64,000 nt of DNA from Microbulbifer litoralis (lineage in GTDB: Bacteria > Pseudomonadota > Gammaproteobacteria > Pseudomonadales > Cellvibrionaceae). Shown here piece after piece: positions 39,109 to 48,776 of the stretch. Under the pieces are notes generated by a model. That model searched no databases and had not been told where the DNA came from. It worked only from the letters and a program-made list of their open reading frames with translations. The stretch covers positions 186,001 to 250,000 of the forward strand of contig NZ_JALKCV010000004.1 of NCBI RefSeq assembly GCF_023634065.1, read 5' to 3'. The position numbers and the translations under genes are program-made. Position 1 is the first letter of the stretch. The number at the start of each line of letters is the position of its first letter.

Positions 39109-40374
39109 ATGTATAAGTATCTGCGTCGCGGCCTTGCGGCCCTGACTCTCGCTGTCACCGGCACAGCCCATTCCGTCCCCATCTACCAGTCCAACGAAGC
39201 CACCCTGTATATGTCCGGCTACTTCACCCTCCACCAGGTGAACAGCAGGGGCAATACGGCCCTGCAGGATGGCGCCTCGCGGATACGGTTCGGCCTGAAT
39301 GTGCCGGCCTACGACGCCTGGGATGTGGGATTCAATCTCGAGTGGGGTATCACCACCGTCGGCGCCGGCCAGGACCTGGTTATCCAGGGCGACCAGCAGG
39401 CCTCCGCCGGCGATGTGGGGATGTCGCTGTTCCTGCGCCAGGGCCACGGCTTTGCCAACCATGAAAAATGGGGCGATATCGCCGTGGGCAAGCAGTGGGG
39501 GGTCTACTATGACGTCAGCCAGATTACCGACTGGTACAACGTATCGGGCGGGCTCGCCAGCGCCACCTACACCCTGGGCACCGACGGTGGCATCACCGGT
39601 ACGGGTCGCGCCAACCGCGCCAGCACCTGGCGCAACCAGTGGGAGATAGGCCCGGGGGATTTTCAGGTGGGCCTGCAGTATATGGCGCACACCGCGGACC
39701 TGGATATCCAGGTGGAGGATGTCGCCGGCGAAGACACCCTGCTGGTCTGTCCGCCCGGGGACTGCGAGTACGGGCTGGGCCATGCCATTTCGCTGACTTA
39801 CCACGCGGATATCGGCGACGGGCTTTTTATCGGCGCCGCCTACAACCGCATCAAGCTCGATATCCAGAGCGACCGCGGCGAAGTCTACGACATCACCGAT
39901 CCGAGCGACCCGATCCTGATCCGCAACGACCGCCTGATCGCCGCCAGCAGCAACTCCTGGGCCACGGTCCTCGGTCTCTATTATGGCAAGGGCGCATTCG
40001 AGCAGGGCTTTTACGGCGCGCTGGTCTTCCAGCGTTCGCAGAACAGCGAACTGGCACCGGAAGGTGTGGTGATGGGCACTACCAATTTCTTCGACGCCAA
40101 GGGGTCCGAATCCTTCCTCAGCTACACCTGGGGGCGCGAGAACTGCTACTCCGTGTACGGAGGCTACAACATCCTCAAATCCGACGATGTGGGCTTCGAG
40201 CGGCGCCTGGTGGTCGGCGAGGAGTTTCGACTGGCCGAGTATTACCTCGGTGTACAGTATCGCTGGAACGAGCGCATTCGCCTCTACTGGGAAAACGGCT
40301 ACGACGACAGCAACGAGGTGGCCGAATCCGTGATGGACAGCTTTATGGCCGTCGGTTTTCGCATCGACATCTGA
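39109..40374 (+). CDS. Outer-membrane porin (general-diffusion type)
   Basis: A 421-residue outer-membrane beta-barrel protein with a signal peptide (YLRRGLAALTLAVTGTAHS). Alternating beta-strand segments such as LYMSGYFTLHQVNS and IRFGLNVPAYDAWDVGFNLEWG, a GDIAVGKQWGVYYDVSQ stretch like the porin constriction loop, and a C-terminus ending in FMAVGFRIDI support a trimeric porin. Two cysteines in CPPGDC (about 210-215) could form a disulfide in an external loop. Substrate specificity cannot be read. No good ribosome site is seen before ATG 39109. The gene is monocistronic, 170 bases from the divergent methyltransferase. Confidence 0.82.
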   Translation: MYKYLRRGLAALTLAVTGTAHSVPIYQSNEATLYMSGYFTLHQVNSRGNTALQDGASRIRFGLNVPAYDAWDVGFNLEWGITTVGAGQDLVIQGDQQASAGDVGMSLFLRQGHGFANHEKWGDIAVGKQWGVYYDVSQITDWYNVSGGLASATYTLGTDGGITGTGRANRASTWRNQWEIGPGDFQVGLQYMAHTADLDIQVEDVAGEDTLLVCPPGDCEYGLGHAISLTYHADIGDGLFIGAAYNRIKLDIQSDRGEVYDITDPSDPILIRNDRLIAASSNSWATVLGLYYGKGAFEQGFYGALVFQRSQNSELAPEGVVMGTTNFFDAKGSESFLSYTWGRENCYSVYGGYNILKSDDVGFERRLVVGEEFRLAEYYLGVQYRWNERIRLYWENGYDDSNEVAESVMDSFMAVGFRIDI

Positions 40375-40411
40375 TACGCTGTCGGTCGGCAACTGACAGA
40401 GGCACAACTCC

Positions 40412-40912
40412 GTGGCCCGCATTATCCTGCTGATTGCGGTCGGTATTTTCGCTTACCTGGCGTGGCAGAAATTCCAGGCCAGCCCCCCGCGCCAGCGGCG
40501 CAAGTTGCTGCTGCAATGGACACTGGTCGCCGTGGCACTGGTGGCGGTGCTGCTGGCCATTTCCGGCCGCCTGCACTGGGTCGGCGCGGCCGTTGCCGTA
40601 GCGCTGCCCATACTCGGCAGGGCCCTCGGCTGGCTGGGCCGCCACCTGCCGTGGCTGGCACCGCTGATCGCCGGGCGGGCACAGGCCCGGCGCGAGCGGC
40701 AATCGACGGACTCCGCCGGCGCCGACAGATCCCCTACCCTGACCACCGAGGAGGCGCGCCGGCTGCTCGATGTCGGCGCCAATGCCAGCCGCGAGGAAAT
40801 CGTCAACGCCCACCGCCGGCTGATCCAGAAACTGCACCCGGATCGCGGCGGCAACGACTACCTGGCCTCGCGAATCAATGCCGCCAAAGCGCTATTGTTG
40901 CGGGACCTGTAA
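40412..40912 (+). CDS. Membrane-anchored J-domain protein
   Basis: A 166-residue protein starting at GTG 40412. Two or three hydrophobic segments occupy residues 1-90 (IILLIAVGIFAYLAW, WTLVAVALVAVLLAI, WVGAAVAVALPILG). A short C-terminal J domain (about 108-166) carries the HPD motif at 142-144 (QKLHPDRGGNDYLASRINAAK), like the Pam18/Tim14-type DnaJ domain. It probably recruits a DnaK-type chaperone to the inner membrane, as known for J proteins; the client is unknown. It is convergent with yejM and only six bases separate their stop codons. Confidence 0.88.
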   Translation: MARIILLIAVGIFAYLAWQKFQASPPRQRRKLLLQWTLVAVALVAVLLAISGRLHWVGAAVAVALPILGRALGWLGRHLPWLAPLIAGRAQARRERQSTDSAGADRSPTLTTEEARRLLDVGANASREEIVNAHRRLIQKLHPDRGGNDYLASRINAAKALLLRDL

Positions 40913-40918
40913 CCCACA

Positions 40919-42787
40919 TTACCCCTCATCGGATTGATAGAACCGCGACATCTCCCGCAGTACCTCGCGCATCACATCGCCGGGAATCCGGGCTTTGCTG
41001 GCCGGTTGTAACGTGGTTGTATCGAGCAGCTCTACCGTGCCCGATGCGTGTTTGACCAGGTGGAATTCCGGCATCAACAGCGCGTAATCCATATAGCTGT
41101 GGGACATATTCCAGCCCAGGCGCCCCTCGTTGAACAGCCCGAAATCGGAGGAAAACTGTTTCGGCGGCGTCGCCTCGCAGCCGAGGCCATTGCGCACCAG
41201 GGCCGGCGCCACGTCGAAATGCTGGGTGCGATGTGAGTAGGTCCGCGGCTCCATCCCCGGCCAGTGGATCACCAGCGGCACCCGCAGCTGGTAGTCGCCG
41301 AAATTGCTGCCATGCCCCCAGTAGTTCATACCGTGCTCGTTGAACTCCTCGCCGTGGTCCGAAGTAAACACGACGATGGTATCGTCCATCAACTCACGCT
41401 GTCGCAGATCGTCCAGCACCCTGCGAATCTGGTCGTCTACATAATGGCCCGCTGTGCGGTAGGCGTTCATGAACGGCTCCGGGTCGAACTCGTTGTCGAG
41501 AGCAAAGCGGTTCACATTCCAGTAGGGCTCGAACTTCGGGTAGTCCTCCGGCACTTCAAACGAATGGGTCGTATCGTAGAACAGGAAACCGAAAAAGGGA
41601 TCCGCATCGCCCCGCGCCTGCCGCCCGGCAGTGAAATCGAGCCAGTCCCGCGTGATGCGCGCATCGCGCTGCCAGGGTTTTTCACCGGGCGTCTCCAGCC
41701 GCAGATTCTCGATGGAGGAGAAGACATTGCGCTCGAACGCGGGGCTGACCAGTGTGGCCGACGCCAGCACCCGCGTGTCGTAACCGAGCGATTGCATCCG
41801 TTCGATCAGCACCGGCGGCTGCTGGGCGGCGGTAAAGGCATCCCAGTAACTGGCGGGTATACCGTAGAAGAGTGTGAACAGGCCCGGCTTGGTGGCGTTG
41901 CCGTTACTGAAATGGCGCTCGAACACCTGCGAGCTGGCCTTGAGCGCGGAAACCGCCGGCATGGTGCGCTCGGTCAACAGATCCCAGCGCACCGAGTCCG
42001 CGACAATGATCAGCAGGTTCTTCGGCTCCGCCGGTGCCGAACAGCGCATCGGCGCAGCCGGGTAATCGAGCCGGCCGCCGCGCGCGCTGACCAGCTTTTC
42101 CGCACTCTGGTTCTCCCGCACCGCCTGCGGATCCACCAGCCCCCGCGCTTGCATGAAACGCTTGGCAGTCGCGGCGTAATACAGCGGGATATGCCGGGTC
42201 ACCGAGGTGATGCGGGAGTCGTAGTTGGCGTCGGCCCAGGCGTGCCAGCCGTGGGCTCCCAACTGGCTCGCGACCAGGATCGCGAACCCTGCGCCCAGCC
42301 AGCGCCCCCGCGGTCGCGTCCGGTTCAGCAGCGCCGCCAGCCCCAGCTCCGCCAGCAGTATTGCCAGCACCACGGCGACGGCAACGACTTTGGTCGCCGC
42401 CGACAGGGTAAAGGCCTGGCCACCCGCCCCCAGCGCCAGCTCCAGTACAAAACCGGACAGATGAAAACGGTACAGGGAGTACACCACGGTATCCACGGCC
42501 AGGATGCCGATACCCACCACCGCGGCGGCGACGGCCAGGGCCCGGGTAAGGCGCACTGGCAGCAACAGCGCCACCGGCAACAGCGGCAGGCCGAACAACC
42601 AGGCAATCAGGGCGAACTGCCCCGGATACAGGACAGCAACATAGGCAGCGGTGGTGACATCGGTGATATCGATCCACTGCACATAGCGCAGGCCCACCAG
42701 CATGGCAAACAGGCCGTTGGCAAAAGTGAACCAGGCAACCCAGCTGACTGCGTCGCGTTTTCCTGCAAGGGGGTTACTGCTGCCCAT
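40919..42787 (-). CDS. yejM: YejM/PbgA-type inner-membrane sulfatase-fold protein
   Basis: A 622-residue protein with the DUF3413 membrane domain (about 1-210, five hydrophobic segments, including the GHAWADANY-like linker GWHAWADANYDSRITSVTRH) and a periplasmic sulfatase/alkaline-phosphatase-fold domain (about 250-610). YejM/PbgA/LapC controls LPS synthesis through LapB and LpxC in enterobacteria. Unlike E. coli YejM as I recall it, this one keeps metal-site motifs: IVADSVRWD, the nucleophile region NATKPGLFTLFYG and FTSDHGEEF. Catalytic activity on a phospho- or sulfo-group is therefore plausible. ATG 42787 is chosen over longer open codons because the membrane domain starts just after it. 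Confidence 0.85.
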   Translation of the reverse strand: MGSSNPLAGKRDAVSWVAWFTFANGLFAMLVGLRYVQWIDITDVTTAAYVAVLYPGQFALIAWLFGLPLLPVALLLPVRLTRALAVAAAVVGIGILAVDTVVYSLYRFHLSGFVLELALGAGGQAFTLSAATKVVAVAVVLAILLAELGLAALLNRTRPRGRWLGAGFAILVASQLGAHGWHAWADANYDSRITSVTRHIPLYYAATAKRFMQARGLVDPQAVRENQSAEKLVSARGGRLDYPAAPMRCSAPAEPKNLLIIVADSVRWDLLTERTMPAVSALKASSQVFERHFSNGNATKPGLFTLFYGIPASYWDAFTAAQQPPVLIERMQSLGYDTRVLASATLVSPAFERNVFSSIENLRLETPGEKPWQRDARITRDWLDFTAGRQARGDADPFFGFLFYDTTHSFEVPEDYPKFEPYWNVNRFALDNEFDPEPFMNAYRTAGHYVDDQIRRVLDDLRQRELMDDTIVVFTSDHGEEFNEHGMNYWGHGSNFGDYQLRVPLVIHWPGMEPRTYSHRTQHFDVAPALVRNGLGCEATPPKQFSSDFGLFNEGRLGWNMSHSYMDYALLMPEFHLVKHASGTVELLDTTTLQPASKARIPGDVMREVLREMSRFYQSDEG

Positions 42788-43019
42788 ATGAATTGCCAGC
42801 TCCTGGATTCCCGGCATCCCTGCCCTATTCCATGTGCCCGAATCTGCCCGGGACGTGGGCGCGCAAGCCGGTTCGAGCACTACCGGAGACAGGGCGCACT
42901 AAATTGGGGCGCACTAAGTTGTGGGCGCATACTAATGGAGGGATGACGTGGAGTCGAACGTGACTGTCGTGCCATTCATGCGAACCGTCGCACATAAAAA
43001 GCGGGCACAGGGAGGGGCG

Positions 43020-43048
43020 AAAAACCGGCGCCGGGGACTCAGCGCCGG
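43020..43048 (-). terminator. Rho-independent terminator of the cmoM operon
   Basis: On the minus strand the arms CCGGCGC (43042-43048) and GCGCCGG (43025-43031) form a perfect 7-bp stem around a 10-base loop containing the cmoM stop TGA, followed by five T residues. The hairpin overlaps the end of the coding sequence. Confidence 0.85.
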
Positions 43049-43815
43049 CACAGCAGATGGATATAGCGCGCCAGCTGCCGGTAGGGATCGACGCGCGAAT
43101 AGGCCAGCTCCTTCTCGACCACGGCGGTGGCCGGCAGGCCCTCGCGGATCGGCGTCTCCATAAAATCGCTGAAGCAGCGGATACCGCTGTGGGCGACGAC
43201 GGAAAGCCCAGCCTGGGCCAGCCAGTCCCCGACCCACTCGCGCAACAGCGGGTTCTGCGGTGTCAGGCTGCCGGGATGGCCGCCCCAGTGGCCGGAGTCA
43301 ATGTTGCGGTCCAGTTGGCGGAAACTGCCCCGCTGCAACAGGCGGTATTCCAGCCCGCGCCGGTTGTAGAACGTCAGGGACAGGTAGCCGCCGGGCCGCA
43401 ACAGGTCCCGCAGATACCCGACCGCAGTCCTCGGCTCCGCCAGCCACTCGAGCACCGCGTGGCACAACACCAGGTCCGCGCCGCCGACTTCCGGTAGCGC
43501 CGGCAGCTCCTGCAACGGGCGCTGCAGCAACGTGACCCGATCCTGTAGCTGCCGCTCGGCCACCAGTTCGCCCGCCTGGGCCAGCATTTCCGTCGAGATA
43601 TCGGCGAGGAAGACCCGGTGTCCGGCGGCGGCCAGGTCCAGCGCGAATTGTCCCTGGCCGCCGCCGGCATCCACCACCTTGAGTGCGCGGCTCCCCTCCG
43701 CCAGCACCGGCGCCAGGTCGCGGTTCAATACCGCCAGGCGGATATCCCCTTTCAGGCCACCGTAGATGCGCTTGCGGAAACGGTGCGCCAGGTCGTCGAA
43801 ATTGCGATCACCCAT
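43039..43815 (-). CDS. cmoM: tRNA 5-carboxymethoxyuridine methyltransferase
   Basis: A 258-residue SAM methyltransferase matching E. coli CmoM (formerly SmtA) from its first residues (DRNFDDLAHRF.KRIYG) through motif I VVDAGGGQGQFALDLAAAGHRV (about 47-68), CHAVLEWLAEPRTAVGYLRDLLRPGGYLSL (about 117-146) and the C-terminal DPYRQLARYIHLLCR. It makes mcmo5U34 from cmo5U34 in certain tRNAs, extending wobble decoding. It overlaps the upstream MazG-like gene by eight bases. cmoA and cmoB, which make its substrate, lie 4.2-6 kb away on the other strand. Confidence 0.93.
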   Translation of the reverse strand: MGDRNFDDLAHRFRKRIYGGLKGDIRLAVLNRDLAPVLAEGSRALKVVDAGGGQGQFALDLAAAGHRVFLADISTEMLAQAGELVAERQLQDRVTLLQRPLQELPALPEVGGADLVLCHAVLEWLAEPRTAVGYLRDLLRPGGYLSLTFYNRRGLEYRLLQRGSFRQLDRNIDSGHWGGHPGSLTPQNPLLREWVGDWLAQAGLSVVAHSGIRCFSDFMETPIREGLPATAVVEKELAYSRVDPYRQLARYIHLLCRR

Positions 43816-44134
43816 CGCCGCGTTCCGCCAGTTCGCAGCGGCGGCGGTTCTCGGCGACCTTGTCGGTCAGTGCCGCATCCAGGTCGACGCCGAGGGTGTC
43901 GGCCAGCTTCACCAGGTACATCTGCACATCCGCCAGTTCCGCTGCCACTTCGGGCGCCCTGTCGCCCGCCATCAGTTGCGCTATTTCCGCGTCATCCCGC
44001 CATTGCAAATGGCGGTTGAGCTCGGCCACCTCCACCGACAGCGCCATCGCCAGGTTCTTCGGCGTGTGCAGCGGCGCCCAGCCGCGGCGGCGGGCGATTT
44101 CGTCAAAGGCGGCGAGCAGGGCCTGGCGCTCCAT
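43808..44134 (-). CDS. MazG-like nucleotide pyrophosphohydrolase (dCTPase-type)
   Basis: A 108-residue all-alpha NTP pyrophosphohydrolase similar to the XTP3TPA/dCTP pyrophosphatase group. LHTPKNLAMALSVEVAELNRHLQW (about 20-43) contains the first ExxE-type acidic pair and EVAAELADVQMYLVKLADTLGVDL (about 60-83) the second EXXD motif for magnesium. Such enzymes remove modified or excess nucleotides. The start is ATG 44134, one base after the DUF599 stop. It overlaps cmoM by eight bases, so the three genes are one operon. Confidence 0.9.
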   Translation of the reverse strand: MERQALLAAFDEIARRRGWAPLHTPKNLAMALSVEVAELNRHLQWRDDAEIAQLMAGDRAPEVAAELADVQMYLVKLADTLGVDLDAALTDKVAENRRRCELAERGDG

Positions 44135-44135
44135 T

Positions 44136-44849
44136 CTATTTTTCCCGTTTCTGGTCCAGCGAGCGCCCCTCGGCCGCCAGGATCGACTGCAGCGTGCGGG
44201 AGCGGAACTCGCGCAGGTAGAGGACCCAGACCACCAGCGCGTAGCTGACAATAAATACCAGCGGATGAATAAACCACCCCATGACCGCCATGGCGAAGTA
44301 GTAGGAACGCAGGCCGTAGTTGTAACTGTGCCCAGCCTGGTCGATGACCTTGGCGGTACTGATGGCAAAGCGGCGCTGCATTTCCACGGTCATGTCTTCC
44401 GAATCCGGCGGCGGCGCGGCGCCGAGCAGTACGTTGGCAAAAGAGTACTGGCGCATCGACCAGGTAAAATTGAAAAAGGCGAAAATGAAAATCAGGATCA
44501 GCAGCAGGATTTTGAGCTCGTACTGGGCCGCCGACGCCGGTTCCGCCAGTGGCAGGGTGCTGAGCACCTCGATGGCCGCATCGGTGGCGGTCAGCGCCGT
44601 AACCAGGCCGGCCAGGATCAGGATACTGGTGGAGGCAAAGAAACCGATCACCCGCTCCAGATTGCCGAGGATGGCCGCGTCGGGCATGCGCATATCCCGT
44701 TCCAGCATGCGCAGCATCCATTCCACCCGGTACCACTGCAGCGATGAAGAGAGCGACCAGGTCACCTTGGCTTTGCGCCGCGCAAACACCGTATATCCCG
44801 CCCAGGTGAGCAAAAAGCCAGTTACGCTGGCGACATCCAACCAGGTCAA
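44136..44849 (-). CDS. DUF599 membrane protein
   Basis: A 237-residue inner-membrane protein of the DUF599 family with about four hydrophobic segments and the conserved motifs MLRMLERDMRMPDAAILGNLERVIGFFASTSILILAGL (about 45-83), FNFTWSMRQYSFANVLLGAAP (about 125-145) and HSYNYGLRSYYFAMAVMGWFIHP. Function is unknown. The start is TTG 44849, supported by GGAG seven bases upstream. It is the first gene of the DUF599 / MazG-like / cmoM operon, divergent from the PreP-like protease gene. Confidence 0.87.
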   Translation of the reverse strand: MTWLDVASVTGFLLTWAGYTVFARRKAKVTWSLSSSLQWYRVEWMLRMLERDMRMPDAAILGNLERVIGFFASTSILILAGLVTALTATDAAIEVLSTLPLAEPASAAQYELKILLLILIFIFAFFNFTWSMRQYSFANVLLGAAPPPDSEDMTVEMQRRFAISTAKVIDQAGHSYNYGLRSYYFAMAVMGWFIHPLVFIVSYALVVWVLYLREFRSRTLQSILAAEGRSLDQKREK

Positions 44850-45033
44850 CGCCGATCTCCGTGTTCGTCTACATTTATGCCCATTGCAGGGCTATTGAAG
44901 TGTTCGACCTCGCGGCGCGAGTGTCAACACTGTTTTTACGCTGCGCGCAGGCGGTAGAATAGCGCCCCACCAGCGGCCGCGTCGCCCACGGCGCACCGGC
45001 CCACAACACGCCTACAACGGATGGAGCTGTCTT

Positions 45034-47946
45034 TTGAACAACGCACACCCCGCCTTCGAACTGGCGACCAGCGCGGAAATCGAATCCCTCGGCGTGCGCG
45101 TGGAGGAGTACCGGCACAAAGTCACCGGCGCCCAACACCTGCATATCGCCGCCGACAACCGGGAGAACGTCTTCCTGGTGGCGCTGCGCACCGTGCCCCA
45201 GGACTCCACCGGCGTCGCGCATATTCTCGAGCACACGGCGCTCTGCGGCAGCGACAAATACCCGGTGCGCGATCCCTTCTTCATGATGATCCGGCGCTCC
45301 CTGAACACCTTCATGAACGCCTTCACCAGCTCCGACTGGACCGCCTATCCGTTCGCCAGCCAGAACCGCAAGGATTTCGACAACCTGCTGGATGTCTACC
45401 TGGACGCGGTGTTCTTCGCCAAACTGGACCCGCTGGACTTTGCCCAGGAGGGGCACCGCCTCGAGTTTGCCGAAACCGACAACCCGAACAGCGAGCTGGT
45501 CTACAAGGGCGTGGTCTACAACGAAATGAAAGGCGCCATGAGCTCGGTCAGCTCGCAGCTGTGGCAGACCCTGAGCAAATACCTGTTCCCGACCACCACC
45601 TACCACCACAACTCCGGCGGTGAACCGGCGGACATTCCCAAGCTGAGCTACGAACAGCTGCAGGCGTTCTACCGCACCCACTACCACCCCAGCAACGCCA
45701 TCTTCATGACCTTCGGCGATATCCCCGCCGCCGAGCACCAGGCGGTGTTCGAGGAAAAGGCGCTGCACAAATTCGAATCGCTGAACAAGACCATCGCCGT
45801 CGGCCGCGAGGACTACTACCTGGCGCCGGTGTCGGTGGAGGAACACTACCCCCTCAGCGGCGAGGAAGACCTGAAGGAAAAGACCCACATCGTACTGGGC
45901 TGGCTGCTGGGCGATGTCACCGACCTGGAAGACGTGTTGACCGCCCACCTGCTGGCCGGCGTGCTGCTGGACAACAGCGCCTCGCCGCTGATGAAGTTGC
46001 TGGAAACCACCGGCCTGGGCACCTCCCCCTCGCCGCTGATCGGCCTGGACGACTCCCAGCGCGAACTGGTGTTCGTGTGCGGCATCGAGGGCAGCGAGCG
46101 CGACCGCGCCGACGAACTGGAAAAACAGATCCTGGCGGTACTGGAAGAAGTGGCGGAGAAAGGCGTGCCCTACGAACAGGTGGCCGCCGCCCTGCACCAA
46201 CTGGAACTGCACCAGCGCGAGATCACCGGCGACGGCTTCCCCTACGGCCTGCAGCTGATCATGACCGCGCTCACCGGCGCCACCCACCGCGGCGACGCCA
46301 TCGGCCTGCTGAATATCGACGCCACACTGGAAAAACTGCGCAAGCAGATCGAGGATCCGCGCTTTATCGCCGACAAGACCCGCAGCCTGCTGCTGGAAAA
46401 CCAGCACCGGGTGCGCCTGGTGCTGAGCCCGGATGACAAGCTGGCCGAGCGCCGCGAGCAGGCGGAAAAAGCGCGCCTGGCGGAGATCCGGGCCGGGCTC
46501 GACGACGGCCAGAAGCAGCAGATCATCCAGACCGCCCACGCGCTGCTGGAGCGCCAGCAGCGCGAGGACGACGCCTCGATACTGCCCAAGGTGGGCGTCG
46601 AGGACATCCCGCCGGAGCTGCCCAAGGTCGAAGGGGAAGAGACCGAACTGCGCCGGCAGAAACTGACCCGCTATGGCGCCGGCACCAACGGCATCGTCTA
46701 CCAGCAGATGGTCTGCGCGCTGCCGGAATTCACCGAGGAAGAAAAACAGCTGCTGCCCTATTACTGCCAGGTGCTGAGCGAAGTCGGCCTCGACGACAAA
46801 GACTACCTCGAGGTACAGCAGTGGCAGGCGAGCGTCGCCGGGGCCCTGCACAGCTTTACCAGCAGCCGCACCCATATCGACGACCTGCAGCGGATCCAGG
46901 GCCATTTCGTCCTGTCCGGCAAGGCGCTGGCCGCCAACCAGCCGGCGCTGACGGAACTGATGCAGGCCACCCTGGAACAGGTGCGCTTCGATGAACTGCC
47001 GCGTATCAAGGAGCTGTTACTGCAGACCCTGGCGCGCCGCGAACAGGGCGTGGTCGGCAACGGCCACGCGCTGGCCATGGCCGCCGCCGCGGCCGGCTAC
47101 AACCGCGCCGCCTTCGAGACGCACGCCAGCGGCGGCCTGCTGGGGCTGCGCCACCTGAAGGCACTGGTGCGCGGTTTCGACAGCGACGCGGGCCTGGAGA
47201 AACTCGTCAATCACTTCGAGATTATCCACCGCAAGATCCTCGGCGCCGAGCGCCAGTTCCTGCTGGTGGGCGAAGAGGACCGGCTGCGGGAATTCACCGG
47301 CGCCCTGGCGCCGCTGGCCAGCGACGCCATCGGCACCGCGCCCGCCGGCACTGCCCCCTTCGACCCGCACCGGGTCGAACAGCTGTGGATCGCCAACAGC
47401 CAGGTCAACTTCTGCGCCAAGGCCTATGCCACCGTGCCCATGACCCACCCGGACGCGGCGCCGCTGTCGGTGCTGGGCGGTTTCCTGCGCAACGGCTTCC
47501 TGCACCGCGCCATCCGCGAACAGGGCGGCGCCTACGGCGGCGGCGCCAGCCATGACAGCAATACCGGGGTGTTCCGCTTCTTCTCCTACCGCGACCCGCG
47601 CATGGGCGAGACGCTGCAGGATTTCGACGCCTCGCTGGAGTGGCTCGCCGGCGGCGGCCACCGGGAAGAACAGGTGGAGGAAGCCATCCTCGGCGTGGTC
47701 GGCGGCCTGGACAAACCCGGCTCCCCCGCCGGCGAGGCCAAGAAGGCCTTCCACTCCAATCTCTACGGCCGCACCCACGCCGTGCGCCAGGAGTTCCGCC
47801 GCCGTGTGACCGAAGTGCGCCTGGAAGACCTGCAGCGGGTCGGCGCCGCCTACCTGAAACCGGCAGACGCCAGCACCGCGGTCGTCACCGGCAGCCAGGG
47901 CCGCGAGGCGGGGCTGAAACTCGACCTGCAGGAAGAGAAGCTGTAA
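45034..47946 (+). CDS. M16C presequence-protease-like (PreP/Cym1) metallopeptidase
   Basis: A 970-residue inverzincin. The zinc motif HILEH (H63, E66, H67) is in [23 protein letters not shown], and the distal glutamate is in [12 protein letters not shown] near residue 165. Four M16 domains and the M16C-associated linker are expected from the length. PreP in mitochondria degrades short unfolded peptides; bacterial homologues such as this have no signal peptide and probably act in the cytoplasm. The start is TTG 45034 with GGAG upstream, since the family start aligns closely and no ATG is available. cmoA follows, and co-transcription is likely. Confidence 0.93.
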   Translation: MNNAHPAFELATSAEIESLGVRVEEYRHKVTGAQHLHIAADNRENVFLVALRTVPQDSTGVAHILEHTALCGSDKYPVRDPFFMMIRRSLNTFMNAFTSSDWTAYPFASQNRKDFDNLLDVYLDAVFFAKLDPLDFAQEGHRLEFAETDNPNSELVYKGVVYNEMKGAMSSVSSQLWQTLSKYLFPTTTYHHNSGGEPADIPKLSYEQLQAFYRTHYHPSNAIFMTFGDIPAAEHQAVFEEKALHKFESLNKTIAVGREDYYLAPVSVEEHYPLSGEEDLKEKTHIVLGWLLGDVTDLEDVLTAHLLAGVLLDNSASPLMKLLETTGLGTSPSPLIGLDDSQRELVFVCGIEGSERDRADELEKQILAVLEEVAEKGVPYEQVAAALHQLELHQREITGDGFPYGLQLIMTALTGATHRGDAIGLLNIDATLEKLRKQIEDPRFIADKTRSLLLENQHRVRLVLSPDDKLAERREQAEKARLAEIRAGLDDGQKQQIIQTAHALLERQQREDDASILPKVGVEDIPPELPKVEGEETELRRQKLTRYGAGTNGIVYQQMVCALPEFTEEEKQLLPYYCQVLSEVGLDDKDYLEVQQWQASVAGALHSFTSSRTHIDDLQRIQGHFVLSGKALAANQPALTELMQATLEQVRFDELPRIKELLLQTLARREQGVVGNGHALAMAAAAAGYNRAAFETHASGGLLGLRHLKALVRGFDSDAGLEKLVNHFEIIHRKILGAERQFLLVGEEDRLREFTGALAPLASDAIGTAPAGTAPFDPHRVEQLWIANSQVNFCAKAYATVPMTHPDAAPLSVLGGFLRNGFLHRAIREQGGAYGGGASHDSNTGVFRFFSYRDPRMGETLQDFDASLEWLAGGGHREEQVEEAILGVVGGLDKPGSPAGEAKKAFHSNLYGRTHAVRQEFRRRVTEVRLEDLQRVGAAYLKPADASTAVVTGSQGREAGLKLDLQEEKL

Positions 47947-48023
47947 GGGGTGTATCCATGCGGGATGCCGGATGGGGCGTGCGGAACACCCGCAACCCCA
48001 TTCCGTATGCCGCAATCCATACC

Positions 48024-48776
48024 ATGAACAAACGCGACAATATCTACGCCAATCCCCTGGGCGACGTGGCCGGCTTCCAGTTCGACCAGTCGGTGGTGGA
48101 CGTCTTCCCGGATATGATCCAGCGCTCGGTGCCGGGCTACACCACCATCGTGGCGATGATCGGCACCCTGGCCGAGCGCTACGCGCAGGCCGGCAGCCGC
48201 TGCTACGACCTGGGCAGCTCCCTGTGCGCCGCCACCCTGTCCATGCGCCACCGGATACCGGCGGCGGACTGCGAAATCGTCGCGGTGGACAACTCCCGCG
48301 CGATGATCGACCGCGCGCGCACCGTTCTCGACGCCGACAGCGGCCAGATCCCGGTGCAGCTGGTCTGCGACAACGTGCAGAACGTCGCCATCGAAAACGC
48401 CTCGGTGGTGGTGCTGAATTTCACCCTGCAGTTTATCCCCGTACAGGAACGCGCGGAGATACTGCGCAGGATTCACGACGGCCTGCTGCCCGGCGGCGTA
48501 CTGATCCTGTCGGAAAAAGTGGCCTTCGAGGACCGGGATCACCAGGAACTGATGATCGAACTGCACCACTCCTTCAAGCGCGCCAACGGCTACAGCGAGA
48601 TGGAAGTGGCACAGAAGCGCGCGGCGATCGAGAATGTGCTGATTCCCGAAACGCTGGCCCAACACCGCGAGCGCATGAAGTCCGTCGGCTTCGGCAGTGT
48701 CGATGTCTGGTTCCAGTGCTTCAATTTTGCCTCGATGATCGCGATCAAGGCCGGCCCCGGGACGCAGCCGGCATGA
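48024..48776 (+). CDS. cmoA: Carboxy-S-adenosylmethionine synthase
   Basis: A 250-residue enzyme making carboxy-SAM from SAM and prephenate. [34 protein letters not shown] (about 20-53), [15 protein letters not shown] (about 60-74), [19 protein letters not shown] (about 130-148) and [19 protein letters not shown] closely follow E. coli CmoA. ATG 48024 is chosen by alignment ([11 protein letters not shown]). ATG 47958, in frame and preceded by AAGGGG, has the better ribosome site and would add 22 residues, so the start is uncertain. The stop overlaps the cmoB start (ATGA). Confidence 0.94.
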   Translation: MNKRDNIYANPLGDVAGFQFDQSVVDVFPDMIQRSVPGYTTIVAMIGTLAERYAQAGSRCYDLGSSLCAATLSMRHRIPAADCEIVAVDNSRAMIDRARTVLDADSGQIPVQLVCDNVQNVAIENASVVVLNFTLQFIPVQERAEILRRIHDGLLPGGVLILSEKVAFEDRDHQELMIELHHSFKRANGYSEMEVAQKRAAIENVLIPETLAQHRERMKSVGFGSVDVWFQCFNFASMIAIKAGPGTQPA

